Assembly (NCBI GenBank): GCA_021797385.1 | Contig: JAJZZW010000091.1 | Span: forward strand, 1 to 7,590 | Reading direction: 5' to 3' | From: Thermoplasmata archaeon | GTDB lineage: Archaea > Thermoplasmatota > Thermoplasmata > Thermoplasmatales > Thermoplasmataceae | Length of the DNA: 7,590 nt | Shown here: in pieces, positions 1-5,613 of the stretch | Layout of the letters: the number at the start of each line of letters is the position of its first letter | Numbering within the stretch: position 1 is the first letter of the stretch | Position numbers and translations under genes: made by a program | The notes under the pieces: generated by a model | The model's input: only the letters and a program-made list of their open reading frames with translations | The model's database searches: none | What the model was told of the DNA's origin: nothing

Positions 1-1
1 C

Positions 2-265
2 TTATTTTACATTTTTATCCTGGATTCTGAAATAGCGTACAAGTTTTCCCTTATTATCATATATATCCCTGTACTGTATCTGACCCGCCCATATCAGTGA
101 GGTAAGCTCCATGTGGAGCATCCACTCCTCGTGGCCATTTCCCAGATGTCCCTTTAATTCCTTTAATGTGTATGCATTTTCCCTGTTTTTTTCCAGGAAT
201 TCAAGTATAGAATTTTTAGTATCCAGGTTCCGGGAAGAATTGAATGTGTCCTTATCAACAGGCAT
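2..265 (-). CDS. small winged-helix-like protein, hypothetical
   Basis: A complete 87-aa protein; its TAA stop is the second to fourth base of the window. The sequence is soluble and charged, with no membrane segment. Residues about 17-65 (a helix ILEFLEKN, then YTLKELKGHLG, then a longer helix EEWMLHMELTSLIWAG) followed by a hairpin-like stretch (QYRDIYDNKGKLVRYFRI) have the order helix, helix-turn-helix, wing of a small winged-helix DNA-binding domain. That fold is inferred by eye; no family is recognised. It begins 2 bases after the stop of the SRPBCC gene and has a GGTG Shine-Dalgarno element 9-12 bases before its ATG, so it is very likely co-transcribed and translated from an internal site. 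It could be a regulator of the unit or an unrelated rider. Confidence 0.7.
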   Translation of the reverse strand: MPVDKDTFNSSRNLDTKNSILEFLEKNRENAYTLKELKGHLGNGHEEWMLHMELTSLIWAGQIQYRDIYDNKGKLVRYFRIQDKNVK

Positions 266-267
266 TT

Positions 268-720
268 TTATTGCACCGGTTCTTCTTCCAGGGCCTTTTT
301 GTAACTGGCAACCAGTTTGATTATATATTTTTGTGCGGCACTTTTCATCATTCTTGCGCCCATGCTTGCAGCGGTCCCAACAACGTTCATTTCTGCCTTC
401 CAGTCTACTTTTGTTTGATCGCCCATACCGGAAAACTCAAAATTCAGGGTAAAATCCACGGATGCCCCAGACCCGTTGCCTCTTCCTTTCAATGTAATGC
501 TTTTATTTTCCTCCTTATCCGTGATATCAAGGATAAGGTCAAATTTGCCCTTTATAAAAGAAACGCCGGCTTTTGCTGTAAGTTTCATTTCGTTATCATT
601 TATTTTCTCATGGCTTATGAGGTCAGGGACAAGTTTTACAAGTGTTTCCATATCAGTGACCTGCCCGTACGCCCTTTCAGGTGTGGTTTTTACTTCAAAG
701 GAGTCTTCAAAGGTTAACAT
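268..720 (-). CDS. SRPBCC-fold protein, CoxG (CO dehydrogenase subunit G)-like
   Basis: A 150-aa soluble protein of the START/Bet v1-like SRPBCC superfamily, closest by pattern to the CoxG family. Visible family features are the opening strand with a helix TTPERAYGQVTD (12-23), VPDL at 31-34, KLTAKAGVSFIKGKFDL (46-62), the G-rich strand GRGNGSGASVDF (79-90), TKVDWKAEMNVVG (103-115), and a long C-terminal helix from about 118. The fold makes a hydrophobic cavity for a lipid or other ligand. CoxG in carboxydotrophic bacteria is tied to anchoring or maturation of CO dehydrogenase, but no CODH gene is seen here and the ligand is unknown. The ATG at 720 is preceded by a TATA-like box at leaderless distance. 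It is the first gene of a two-gene unit with the winged-helix-like protein. Confidence 0.82.
   Translation of the reverse strand: MLTFEDSFEVKTTPERAYGQVTDMETLVKLVPDLISHEKINDNEMKLTAKAGVSFIKGKFDLILDITDKEENKSITLKGRGNGSGASVDFTLNFEFSGMGDQTKVDWKAEMNVVGTAASMGARMMKSAAQKYIIKLVASYKKALEEEPVQ
274..277 (-). promoter_or_regulatory. Shine-Dalgarno site of the winged-helix-like gene
   Basis: GGTG lies at -12 to -9 from the ATG at 265, inside the last codons of the upstream SRPBCC gene. It matches the core of the archaeal anti-SD complement GGAGGTGATC. Most other genes here have a TATA-like box at leaderless spacing instead of an SD, so this supports an internal operon position. Confidence 0.5.
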
Positions 721-740
721 AAATTTATATTAATACATTG

Positions 741-748
741 TAAATAAA
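741..748 (-). promoter_or_regulatory. TATA-like box of the SRPBCC gene
   Basis: TTTATTTA on the minus strand at -28 to -21 from the ATG at 720. This places the transcription start at or next to the start codon, giving a leaderless mRNA. It sits in the 53-base gap after the prephenate dehydratase gene, so this two-gene unit probably has its own promoter. Confidence 0.45.
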
Positions 749-773
749 TGTTTATACCGGAACAGTAGATATT

Positions 774-1580
774 TTATTCATCGATAAGAGCGGTCCTGTA
801 AATACCCAGTATTTTAAAGGGGTTCGTAATATTCCTTATCATCTCAAGAGCTGTTTCTGCATTCTCATTCCTTTCTATATCTATAAAAAATAAATAATTG
901 AAAGGATTGAACTGAACCGGCCGTGATTCTATTTTTGCCATGTTTATCCCATAATCATTGAAGATTTTGAGAATACTGTAAAGTGAACCGGCTGTATTGG
1001 GTGCCGAGAATACCAGAGAAATCTTCGATGGCCCTTCGGGGGACACAGGCTCAGGGGATATAAGGAAAAAGCGGGTATAATTTGAACTGTTATTTTCTAT
1101 ATCTTTGGCTATTATATGCATATCATTTAATCTTGCTGCAAGTTCACTGGCAATAGCAGCATGGGAATTCCCATCCATGGTTTTTATAATTTTAACACTT
1201 CCGGCCGTATCATACTCGCTGACGGCTTTCAATCCGTGGTTATAGATGAATTCAGAACACTGAGCCAGGGCCTGAGGATGTGAAAGCACATATTTTATAT
1301 CGTTTAACTTCGATCCGGGTTTTCCTATAAGGCAATGCTTTATTCTGAGATAATATTCTTTTATTATGTAAAAATCAGATTTAAAAAGAAAATCATATGT
1401 TTGATTAACGGCCCCTTCAATGGAATTCTCAATTGGAACTACGCCCACATCTATTTCATGTTCCTGCAGGGCATTAAATACAGACCTGACCGAATCCAGT
1501 GGTATATACTCACCAGATGTCATTCGCATTGCAGCAATATTGCTATAAGCTCCCGGTTCGCCGAAATATCCTACTTTCAA
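774..1580 (-). CDS. pheA: prephenate dehydratase (ACT domain)
   Basis: Cytosolic enzyme that converts prephenate to phenylpyruvate, the committed step to phenylalanine. The 268-aa length fits a monofunctional PDT-plus-ACT protein without a chorismate mutase domain. The catalytic domain (1-175) shows GEPGAYS (7-13), VPIENSIEG (48-56), LSHPQALAQC (99-108), DTAGSV (124-129) and the essential TRF motif at 169-171. The ACT domain (about 186-265) has APNTAGSLYSIL (193-204) and the phenylalanine-binding ESRP motif (218-221), so feedback inhibition by phenylalanine is expected. The start is TTG at 1580: the frame has no ATG between the preceding stop (TAA at 1605-1607) and residue 1, and GEPGAYS begins at residue 7 as in relatives. 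A TATA-like box at the right distance supports this start. No other aromatic pathway gene is in view. Confidence 0.95.
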   Translation of the reverse strand: MKVGYFGEPGAYSNIAAMRMTSGEYIPLDSVRSVFNALQEHEIDVGVVPIENSIEGAVNQTYDFLFKSDFYIIKEYYLRIKHCLIGKPGSKLNDIKYVLSHPQALAQCSEFIYNHGLKAVSEYDTAGSVKIIKTMDGNSHAAIASELAARLNDMHIIAKDIENNSSNYTRFFLISPEPVSPEGPSKISLVFSAPNTAGSLYSILKIFNDYGINMAKIESRPVQFNPFNYLFFIDIERNENAETALEMIRNITNPFKILGIYRTALIDE

Positions 1581-1601
1581 TGAAGGATTATATAATTTCC
1601 A

Positions 1602-1610
1602 TATTTAAAA
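1602..1610 (-). promoter_or_regulatory. TATA-like box of pheA, inside the 3' end of the preceding gene
   Basis: TTTTAAATA on the minus strand at -30 to -22 from the TTG start of pheA. It overlaps the stop codon and final Phe codon of the SpoIIM-like gene. The spacing suits a leaderless mRNA beginning at the TTG and argues that pheA can be transcribed independently of its upstream neighbour. Confidence 0.5.
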
Positions 1611-2273
1611 TTGATTAAAATCATATTCATCATATTCCTTCTTCGGCTTCACGTGCTCACTTGAATCAATGCGGCGATATAGCCATATAAGGAATATTAT
1701 TATTGGCACTGCCGGAATCCACATATAAAAAGCATATAATGGATGTGCCGATTCTTCCAGAAGAATCTCTGATGTTTCAATTGCACCGGCAAAGGCAAGC
1801 TCAAGTACCATGAACAGGTACATATAAATAATTTTTATGTAATGATCTTTCAGAGTTCCCTTAATCAAATAATAAAATATGTATGTTCCTGTACTGACCG
1901 CCACTGCATATGCTGGAAGTTCCAGCCAAGAATGTGGCAGAAGCATAAGGCTTGCGAATATAGCAAATCCGCTTATCTTCGTTGCAGTACCCTCTACGGC
2001 TATGACGGCTGCCGTGGTTCCTATTGAAAACAGAAACATAAAAATACCTATAATAGGAATGAATTCTATTGATGCTATAAGCAGATTGTGTGGAAATATG
2101 CTCAACCACATTGGGAAAAAGGATTGTGACACAATGGCACTATCCTCGGATTTAAAACTAGCATAAAGTGCCGGGTCACTGATCGGCAGTGATGATATGA
2201 ACGCAAATCCCGCTAGCTCTATAATAAAAGATAGCAGAAATAAATGTTTCAGTTGTGGCATCTTCAATTGCAT
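1605..2273 (-). CDS. SpoIIM/DUF95-family integral membrane protein
   Basis: A 222-aa polytopic membrane protein. Hydrophobic segments lie at about 8-28, 62-84, 84-94 and 100-135 (probably two passes), 144-166 and 183-200. The C-terminus is charged (RRIDSSEHVKPKKEYDEYD) and probably cytosolic. The SpoIIM/DUF95 signature is visible: PHN at 61-63 before a hydrophobic helix, G-rich FLFSIGTTAAVIAVEG (80-95), the hallmark PHSWLELPAYAVAVSTG (113-129) and AGAIETSEIL (162-171). In endospore-formers SpoIIM belongs to the engulfment complex; in non-sporulating archaea and bacteria the role of the family is unknown, and the sporulation name should not be taken as function. The next in-frame ATG (residue 5) is an alternative start, but a TATA-like box fits the first ATG better. 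It follows the ClC gene after 52 bases. Confidence 0.8.
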   Translation of the reverse strand: MQLKMPQLKHLFLLSFIIELAGFAFISSLPISDPALYASFKSEDSAIVSQSFFPMWLSIFPHNLLIASIEFIPIIGIFMFLFSIGTTAAVIAVEGTATKISGFAIFASLMLLPHSWLELPAYAVAVSTGTYIFYYLIKGTLKDHYIKIIYMYLFMVLELAFAGAIETSEILLEESAHPLYAFYMWIPAVPIIIFLIWLYRRIDSSEHVKPKKEYDEYDFNQF

Positions 2274-2297
2274 GTATTCATAATTTAAATCATATTA

Positions 2298-2306
2298 TTT
2301 ATATTT
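2298..2306 (-). promoter_or_regulatory. TATA-like box of the SpoIIM-family gene
   Basis: AAATATAAA on the minus strand at -33 to -25 from the ATG at 2273, in the 52-base gap after the ClC stop. The spacing is compatible with a leaderless or nearly leaderless transcript. The gap is A+T-rich, so a chance match cannot be ruled out. Confidence 0.4.
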
Positions 2307-2325
2307 TGGTAATAAAATTCACTTA

Positions 2326-4089
2326 TTATTCGGATTCCTGTGTTCTTATAACCTTGACATTTTCCTCATACTTATCGAGTATAGATTCGAGCGTGATAAT
2401 TCCCATAAATTTGCCATTGTCAACAACAGCACACCATTTAGTCCTGTTTCTCATCATTAATTCCCATGCGTTTTCGGCACTATTATCCAGTTTTACATAG
2501 GATATTCCGGGCTTATAGTAATCTTTAACATAACCATAGGATTTATTATCAATATCGTATAGATATACAGCACCCATAAGCTGATCGTGATAAACCACCG
2601 GAAGGGAGAGCAAATCGTTTTCCTTCATTATGTTGTCGGCGCGGTAGATTGTATAGTAAAGATCTGCATATATGTCATTTCTTATCTTCAAACTGGAGAC
2701 CTTCATTTCCAGAAGAAGTGGAGTATGGTACTCGCCCATATTGGCAGGAGAATTCCGCCTCTGTTCCACCTGTGATTCATATATAGAGTATTTTGTACCA
2801 GATGCGATGTATGCTATTGATACTGCAAGCATGGCACCGGGTAGCAACTGCAGGCTACCGGTCATTTCCACCACCATGAGGATAACAGCCAGTGGCACTT
2901 TCCCGGCAGCACCGAAGAAAGATAACATGCCTATTATAACGAATGGTGCCACCTCTGGAACAATTCCAGGTACGAGAAAGTGAAAGAAAACACCGAAAAG
3001 AGCACCGAGGGATGCCCCTATAAATATCCCCGGCGCAAATACACCGCCACTTCCACCTGAGGAAACCGTGAATGAGGTGGCTATAATTTTGACAAATGGA
3101 AGAAGGATCAGTATCAGGAGCACCGGCAATCCAAAGGTGATGAGTTCATTGAACTTCCCAAGTTCCAGTATCTCAACCCATCCATATCCTGTTCCCAGTA
3201 TTTCCGGGAAAAGGAGTGCAATAATTCCAACCACAGCCCCGCCTATCATAGGCTTGACATGATTGGGGACGTGCCATTTTTTGAATACATTCCTTATGCC
3301 ATAAAAGGTTCTGATGTATAGTATAGCCATCACACCGGCTACAAGGCCGAGGATAGCGTAAAATGGCAATCTATAAACATCGAACGGTTCTATATAATCC
3401 CCGAATATAGGTTCAAATCCCACAACTGATGCGAATATAGAGTAGCCTATTGAAGAAGCCACAAGGGAAGGAAATATAACTTCTGATTCAAAATCCCTGC
3501 GGTACAATATTTCTGCTCCCAGAACAGAACCACCTATTGGAGCCTTGAAGATCGTACCGATTCCCGCACCAATGCCTACCGCAACCGCTATTCTCCGATC
3601 TTTAGGGCTGAGGCCAAGAATGTCAGCAAGGAATGATCCTATTCCGGCAGCAATCAGGGCGGTGGGACCTTCTCTCCCGGCACTTCCTCCTGAACCGATG
3701 GTAATTGCCGATGCTATTGTTTTTACTAGCGGCGTTCTTCTTTTGATTTTTCCGTGGTTCTTGTGAAAAGCCCTTATAGCTGCATCGGTACCGTGCCCTT
3801 CAGATGAGGGATCGAATGTATAAACTATGATGCCACTTAATAGACCACCTACAGCGACAACGACCGGTATCAGATAATATCTCAGTGCATAAAAATGGTA
3901 TATTGTTGAACCGCCTTCCCCGAGCGGATGTGGTATAGTCATTCCAACAATATACGTGAAAAATATAATTTCAAAAAGCCTTATAGTAAAATAAAATGCT
4001 AGTGCCCCGAATCCTGCAACTACGCCGATAATAGCACCCACTATAAACCATCGCTCAAAGTACGGCAATGAGGATAATTTAAGATTCAT
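2326..4089 (-). CDS. ClC-family chloride channel/transporter with CBS pair
   Basis: A 587-aa integral membrane anion channel or antiporter. The ClC core (about 10-440) contains the selectivity stretches EGHGTDAAIRAFH (97-109), SGGSAGREGPTALIAAG (133-149) with gating glutamate E140, KAPIGG (182-187), GGSGGVFAP (345-353) and a late Tyr in SIYESQ (435-440). A cytosolic CBS pair follows (about 464-513 and 531-574; LPVVYHDQLMGAVYLYDI and WCAVVDNGKFMGIITLESI), a likely adenine-nucleotide sensor. Aligned by eye to E. coli ClC-ec1, Ser107 is H99, Glu148 is E140, and the internal proton-path Glu203 is I194 (E193 aligns with Glu202). Channel versus H+/Cl- exchange therefore cannot be decided from sequence. 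In an acidophile it may serve charge compensation or chloride/pH homeostasis (inference). The ATG at 4089 has a strong GGGTGATC Shine-Dalgarno. It sits upstream of the SpoIIM-like gene. Confidence 0.95.
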   Translation of the reverse strand: MNLKLSSLPYFERWFIVGAIIGVVAGFGALAFYFTIRLFEIIFFTYIVGMTIPHPLGEGGSTIYHFYALRYYLIPVVVAVGGLLSGIIVYTFDPSSEGHGTDAAIRAFHKNHGKIKRRTPLVKTIASAITIGSGGSAGREGPTALIAAGIGSFLADILGLSPKDRRIAVAVGIGAGIGTIFKAPIGGSVLGAEILYRRDFESEVIFPSLVASSIGYSIFASVVGFEPIFGDYIEPFDVYRLPFYAILGLVAGVMAILYIRTFYGIRNVFKKWHVPNHVKPMIGGAVVGIIALLFPEILGTGYGWVEILELGKFNELITFGLPVLLILILLPFVKIIATSFTVSSGGSGGVFAPGIFIGASLGALFGVFFHFLVPGIVPEVAPFVIIGMLSFFGAAGKVPLAVILMVVEMTGSLQLLPGAMLAVSIAYIASGTKYSIYESQVEQRRNSPANMGEYHTPLLLEMKVSSLKIRNDIYADLYYTIYRADNIMKENDLLSLPVVYHDQLMGAVYLYDIDNKSYGYVKDYYKPGISYVKLDNSAENAWELMMRNRTKWCAVVDNGKFMGIITLESILDKYEENVKVIRTQESE

Positions 4090-4196
4090 CCGATCACCCG
4101 TGTATCAACCCTGCAATGAATATTCGGATATTTTAAATGTAATTTTATAAAATATATCTGAACAGAATGACGATAAAATAACATGAAAATGGTCAT
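4086..4196 (-). CDS. possible 36-aa leader ORF overlapping the ClC start codon
   Basis: A minus-strand open frame, ATG at 4196 to TGA at 4088-4086, encoding 36 residues (starts MTIFMLFYRHSVQIYF, ends RVDTRVIG). Its stop overlaps the ClC start as ATGA, a typical translational-coupling arrangement, and the ClC Shine-Dalgarno lies within its last codons. A TATA-like box, TTTATATA at 4222-4229, sits at -33 to -26 from its ATG, which suits a leaderless message. The peptide is basic with a hydrophobic, aromatic N-terminal half and matches nothing I recognise. An open frame this short is not rare by chance in A+T-rich DNA, and a nearer promoter candidate exists for ClC alone, so it is only a candidate. 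Confidence 0.3.
   Translation of the reverse strand: MTIFMLFYRHSVQIYFIKLHLKYPNIHCRVDTRVIG
4092..4099 (-). promoter_or_regulatory. strong Shine-Dalgarno of the ClC gene
   Basis: GGGTGATC at -10 to -3 from the ClC ATG; the GGTGATC part is a full match to the archaeal anti-SD complement. It is the best SD in the window and stands out because most other genes look leaderless. It implies either a short leader from the TATA-like box at 4131-4138 or internal translation behind the small ORF at 4086-4196. Confidence 0.65.
4131..4138 (-). promoter_or_regulatory. candidate proximal TATA box of the ClC gene
   Basis: TTTAAAAT on the minus strand at -49 to -42 from the ClC ATG. Transcription starting about 25 bases downstream would give a leader of roughly 20 bases containing the Shine-Dalgarno. 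It competes with the distal candidate at 4222-4229. Confidence 0.4.
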
Positions 4197-4221
4197 ATCA
4201 GGTATCTGTATAAATATACAT

Positions 4222-4229
4222 TATATAAA
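4222..4229 (-). promoter_or_regulatory. candidate distal TATA box upstream of the ClC gene
   Basis: TTTATATA on the minus strand, at -33 to -26 from the ATG of the 36-aa ORF. If used, the message would carry that ORF ahead of ClC. The rest of the 4230-4293 stretch is A+T-rich spacer after the orphan gene, with no structure I can name. Confidence 0.35.
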
Positions 4230-4293
4230 GTTTGGTTCATAATTTAACATATTAATAAAAATAATTAAGTGTAAAAAGCATGATATTCTGAAC

Positions 4294-4851
4294 TTATTGT
4301 TTCGTGAAATATTCCTTGATCTTGTCAGAAATCATACCCGTGGTGGTTTTCAGTAAAGCAACAGGTGACCAGGGAATGAGCAACTCTGGATTCATGAGTC
4401 TGAACCAGTAATTTTCCTGAATATTCTCAACCATATACCTTGTTTTATATGCAAGAATAAATTCATCGAATACAGATTTATAGAATCTATATGGCTCATA
4501 AATAACGGGCTGCACATAACTGAAATTCAGATGCTGGAGATATTTTCTAGCTATCTCTATATGTGCCTGCATCCTTGAATAACCCGGGAAGTATGAATCG
4601 TTGTATATTCTGATATGCAGCTCCCATGGAGCCTTGATTATCTTTGAAATCCCATAATCCTCACCGTGATCGAAACTCGGTGTTGCATTTGAAAATCCAC
4701 TATGTCCCTTCAAAAATTGTATTATCATGTCTGATTTATTTTCTGGAATCAATAAAGAAAATGACTCCTCGTCCTTAACTGTATCTTTGTCTATGTAGAC
4801 ACTTTTGTTGCCTTTTAACTCGATGTGTTTAGGAAACAATATGTAAGACAT
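4294..4851 (-). CDS. tyrosine-rich hypothetical protein
   Basis: I do not recognise this protein; the product from the chosen start is 185 aa. It is soluble, with no signal peptide or clear membrane segment, and is unusually rich in Tyr, Phe and Trp, especially in its second half (for example YEPYRFYKSVFDEF and ENYWFRLMNPELLIPW). An early section of charged residues (GNKSVYIDKDTVKDEESF) precedes the compact-looking C-terminal part. The longest frame starts at ATG 4860, but I choose the ATG at 4851 (MSYILFPKHIELKG): TTTAATTA at 4873-4880 lies at -29 to -22 from it, the spacing seen for other genes here, and only -20 to -13 from the first ATG. It is divergent from gmhA, sharing a 170-base promoter region. 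It may be a lineage-restricted family (inference). Confidence 0.75.
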   Translation of the reverse strand: MSYILFPKHIELKGNKSVYIDKDTVKDEESFSLLIPENKSDMIIQFLKGHSGFSNATPSFDHGEDYGISKIIKAPWELHIRIYNDSYFPGYSRMQAHIEIARKYLQHLNFSYVQPVIYEPYRFYKSVFDEFILAYKTRYMVENIQENYWFRLMNPELLIPWSPVALLKTTTGMISDKIKEYFTKQ

Positions 4852-4872
4852 TAGTAGCATAGTAACTCTGTG

Positions 4873-4880
4873 TAATTAAA
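4873..4880 (-). promoter_or_regulatory. TATA-like box of the tyrosine-rich gene
   Basis: TTTAATTA on the minus strand, -29 to -22 from the ATG at 4851, preceded by an A-run that could act as the B-recognition flank. It decides between the two candidate starts in favour of the downstream one. The core of the divergent region (about 4890-4990) shows no clear operator. Confidence 0.45.
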
Positions 4881-4996
4881 TTTTTTCTAAAAAATTCTGA
4901 CAGGTATAATTATAACTTTCTGTTAAAACTTATTTTGATAGCAATATTACACAGGATTGCCGGCTAAATGTACCTGAATACCGGGTAACGCATATG

Positions 4997-5004
4997 TTTA
5001 ATAA
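4997..5004 (+). promoter_or_regulatory. TATA-like box of gmhA
   Basis: TTTAATAA at -28 to -21 from the gmhA ATG, giving a leaderless transcript. No Shine-Dalgarno is present before the ATG, which agrees with that. Confidence 0.5.
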
Positions 5005-5024
5005 TATTTTACTATTTACCAGCT

Positions 5025-5573
5025 ATGGATCTTGAGGCTTACAAAGAAGAGGGAATCATAGCCAGAAAAAGTATAAATAATAATCAGATTAAAAAAATAG
5101 CGGCGGATATAAATAATTCCTTTAACAAAGGTGGAAAATTGATCGTGTTTGGCAATGGGGGTTCAGCCGCGGACGCGCAGCATTTTGTTGCTGAGTTAAC
5201 CGGTCATTTCACAAAGGAAAGGAAGCCACTCAGTGCCATAGCACTTACAACAAATACGTCTGCACTGACTGCCATAGGCAATGATTATTCTTTTAAAGAG
5301 ATATTTTCAAGGCAGGTCATGGCTCTCTGCCATGCTGAAGATTACGTGGTCGGGATCAGTACTTCTGGTAATTCGGAAAACGTCATAATGGCAATAGAGG
5401 ATGCAAATAAAATAGGTGCATATACACTGGGCTTTACAGGGAAATCGGGTGGCAAACTAGCCGGAATTTGCAGGGAAGTTTTTCACGCCGATACTGATAC
5501 TACGTCAATTATACAGGAAATACACATAACAGCAATTCATATGATATGTGCTTTAATCGATGAAAATTATTGA
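5025..5573 (+). CDS. gmhA: sedoheptulose-7-phosphate isomerase (GmhA)
   Basis: Cytosolic isomerase that turns sedoheptulose 7-phosphate into D-glycero-D-manno-heptose 7-phosphate, the first step of nucleotide-activated heptose synthesis. The 182-aa length is close to bacterial GmhA, a single SIS domain. Motifs include FGNGGSAADAQHFVAELTGH (42-61), the substrate loop ISTSGNSENV (111-120), FTGKSGGKLAG (137-147) and QEIHITAIH (164-172). The four metal/catalytic residues of E. coli GmhA (His61, Glu65, Gln172, His180) are all conserved here as H53, E57, Q164 and H172, so activity is expected. It is followed after 40 bases by hddA on the same strand, although each gene has its own TATA-like box. 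The enzyme is well known in bacterial LPS and S-layer glycan pathways; its presence in an archaeal context suggests acquisition by transfer (inference). Confidence 0.93.
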   Translation: MDLEAYKEEGIIARKSINNNQIKKIAADINNSFNKGGKLIVFGNGGSAADAQHFVAELTGHFTKERKPLSAIALTTNTSALTAIGNDYSFKEIFSRQVMALCHAEDYVVGISTSGNSENVIMAIEDANKIGAYTLGFTGKSGGKLAGICREVFHADTDTTSIIQEIHITAIHMICALIDENY

Positions 5574-5586
5574 TTATGGATAATTT

Positions 5587-5594
5587 TTTATAAA
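5587..5594 (+). promoter_or_regulatory. TATA-like box of hddA, next to a T-run after gmhA
   Basis: TTTATAAA at -27 to -20 from the hddA ATG; there is no Shine-Dalgarno before that ATG. It overlaps the end of a T6 run (5584-5589) just after the gmhA stop, which could also serve as a U-rich archaeal termination signal. The two genes may therefore be separate, adjacent transcripts. Confidence 0.45.
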
Positions 5595-5613
5595 TATTCA
5601 AATTACCCTTACA

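Noticed and set aside
244..717. 157-codon plus-strand ORF opposite the SRPBCC gene
   Set aside because: It is antisense to a protein with clear family features; its Cys/Phe-rich translation looks like a shadow frame and it has no promoter or SD.
4208..4217. TATAAATA on the plus strand as a promoter for an antisense RNA
   Set aside because: The stretch is near-symmetric A+T-rich DNA that reads as a TATA box on either strand; no plus-strand gene follows it before the oppositely oriented 4294-4851 gene.
4183..4242. 19-codon plus-strand ORF in the gap upstream of ClC
   Set aside because: Very short, with no fitting TATA-like box or SD, and it lies across the minus-strand upstream signals.
4090..4293. 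Fluoride riboswitch or other structured leader upstream of the ClC gene
   Set aside because: Read on the minus strand, the region lacks the conserved GGCGAUGG and pseudoknot segments of the fluoride aptamer, and the ClC is not of the fluoride-specific type by its motifs. It is low-complexity A+T-rich sequence.
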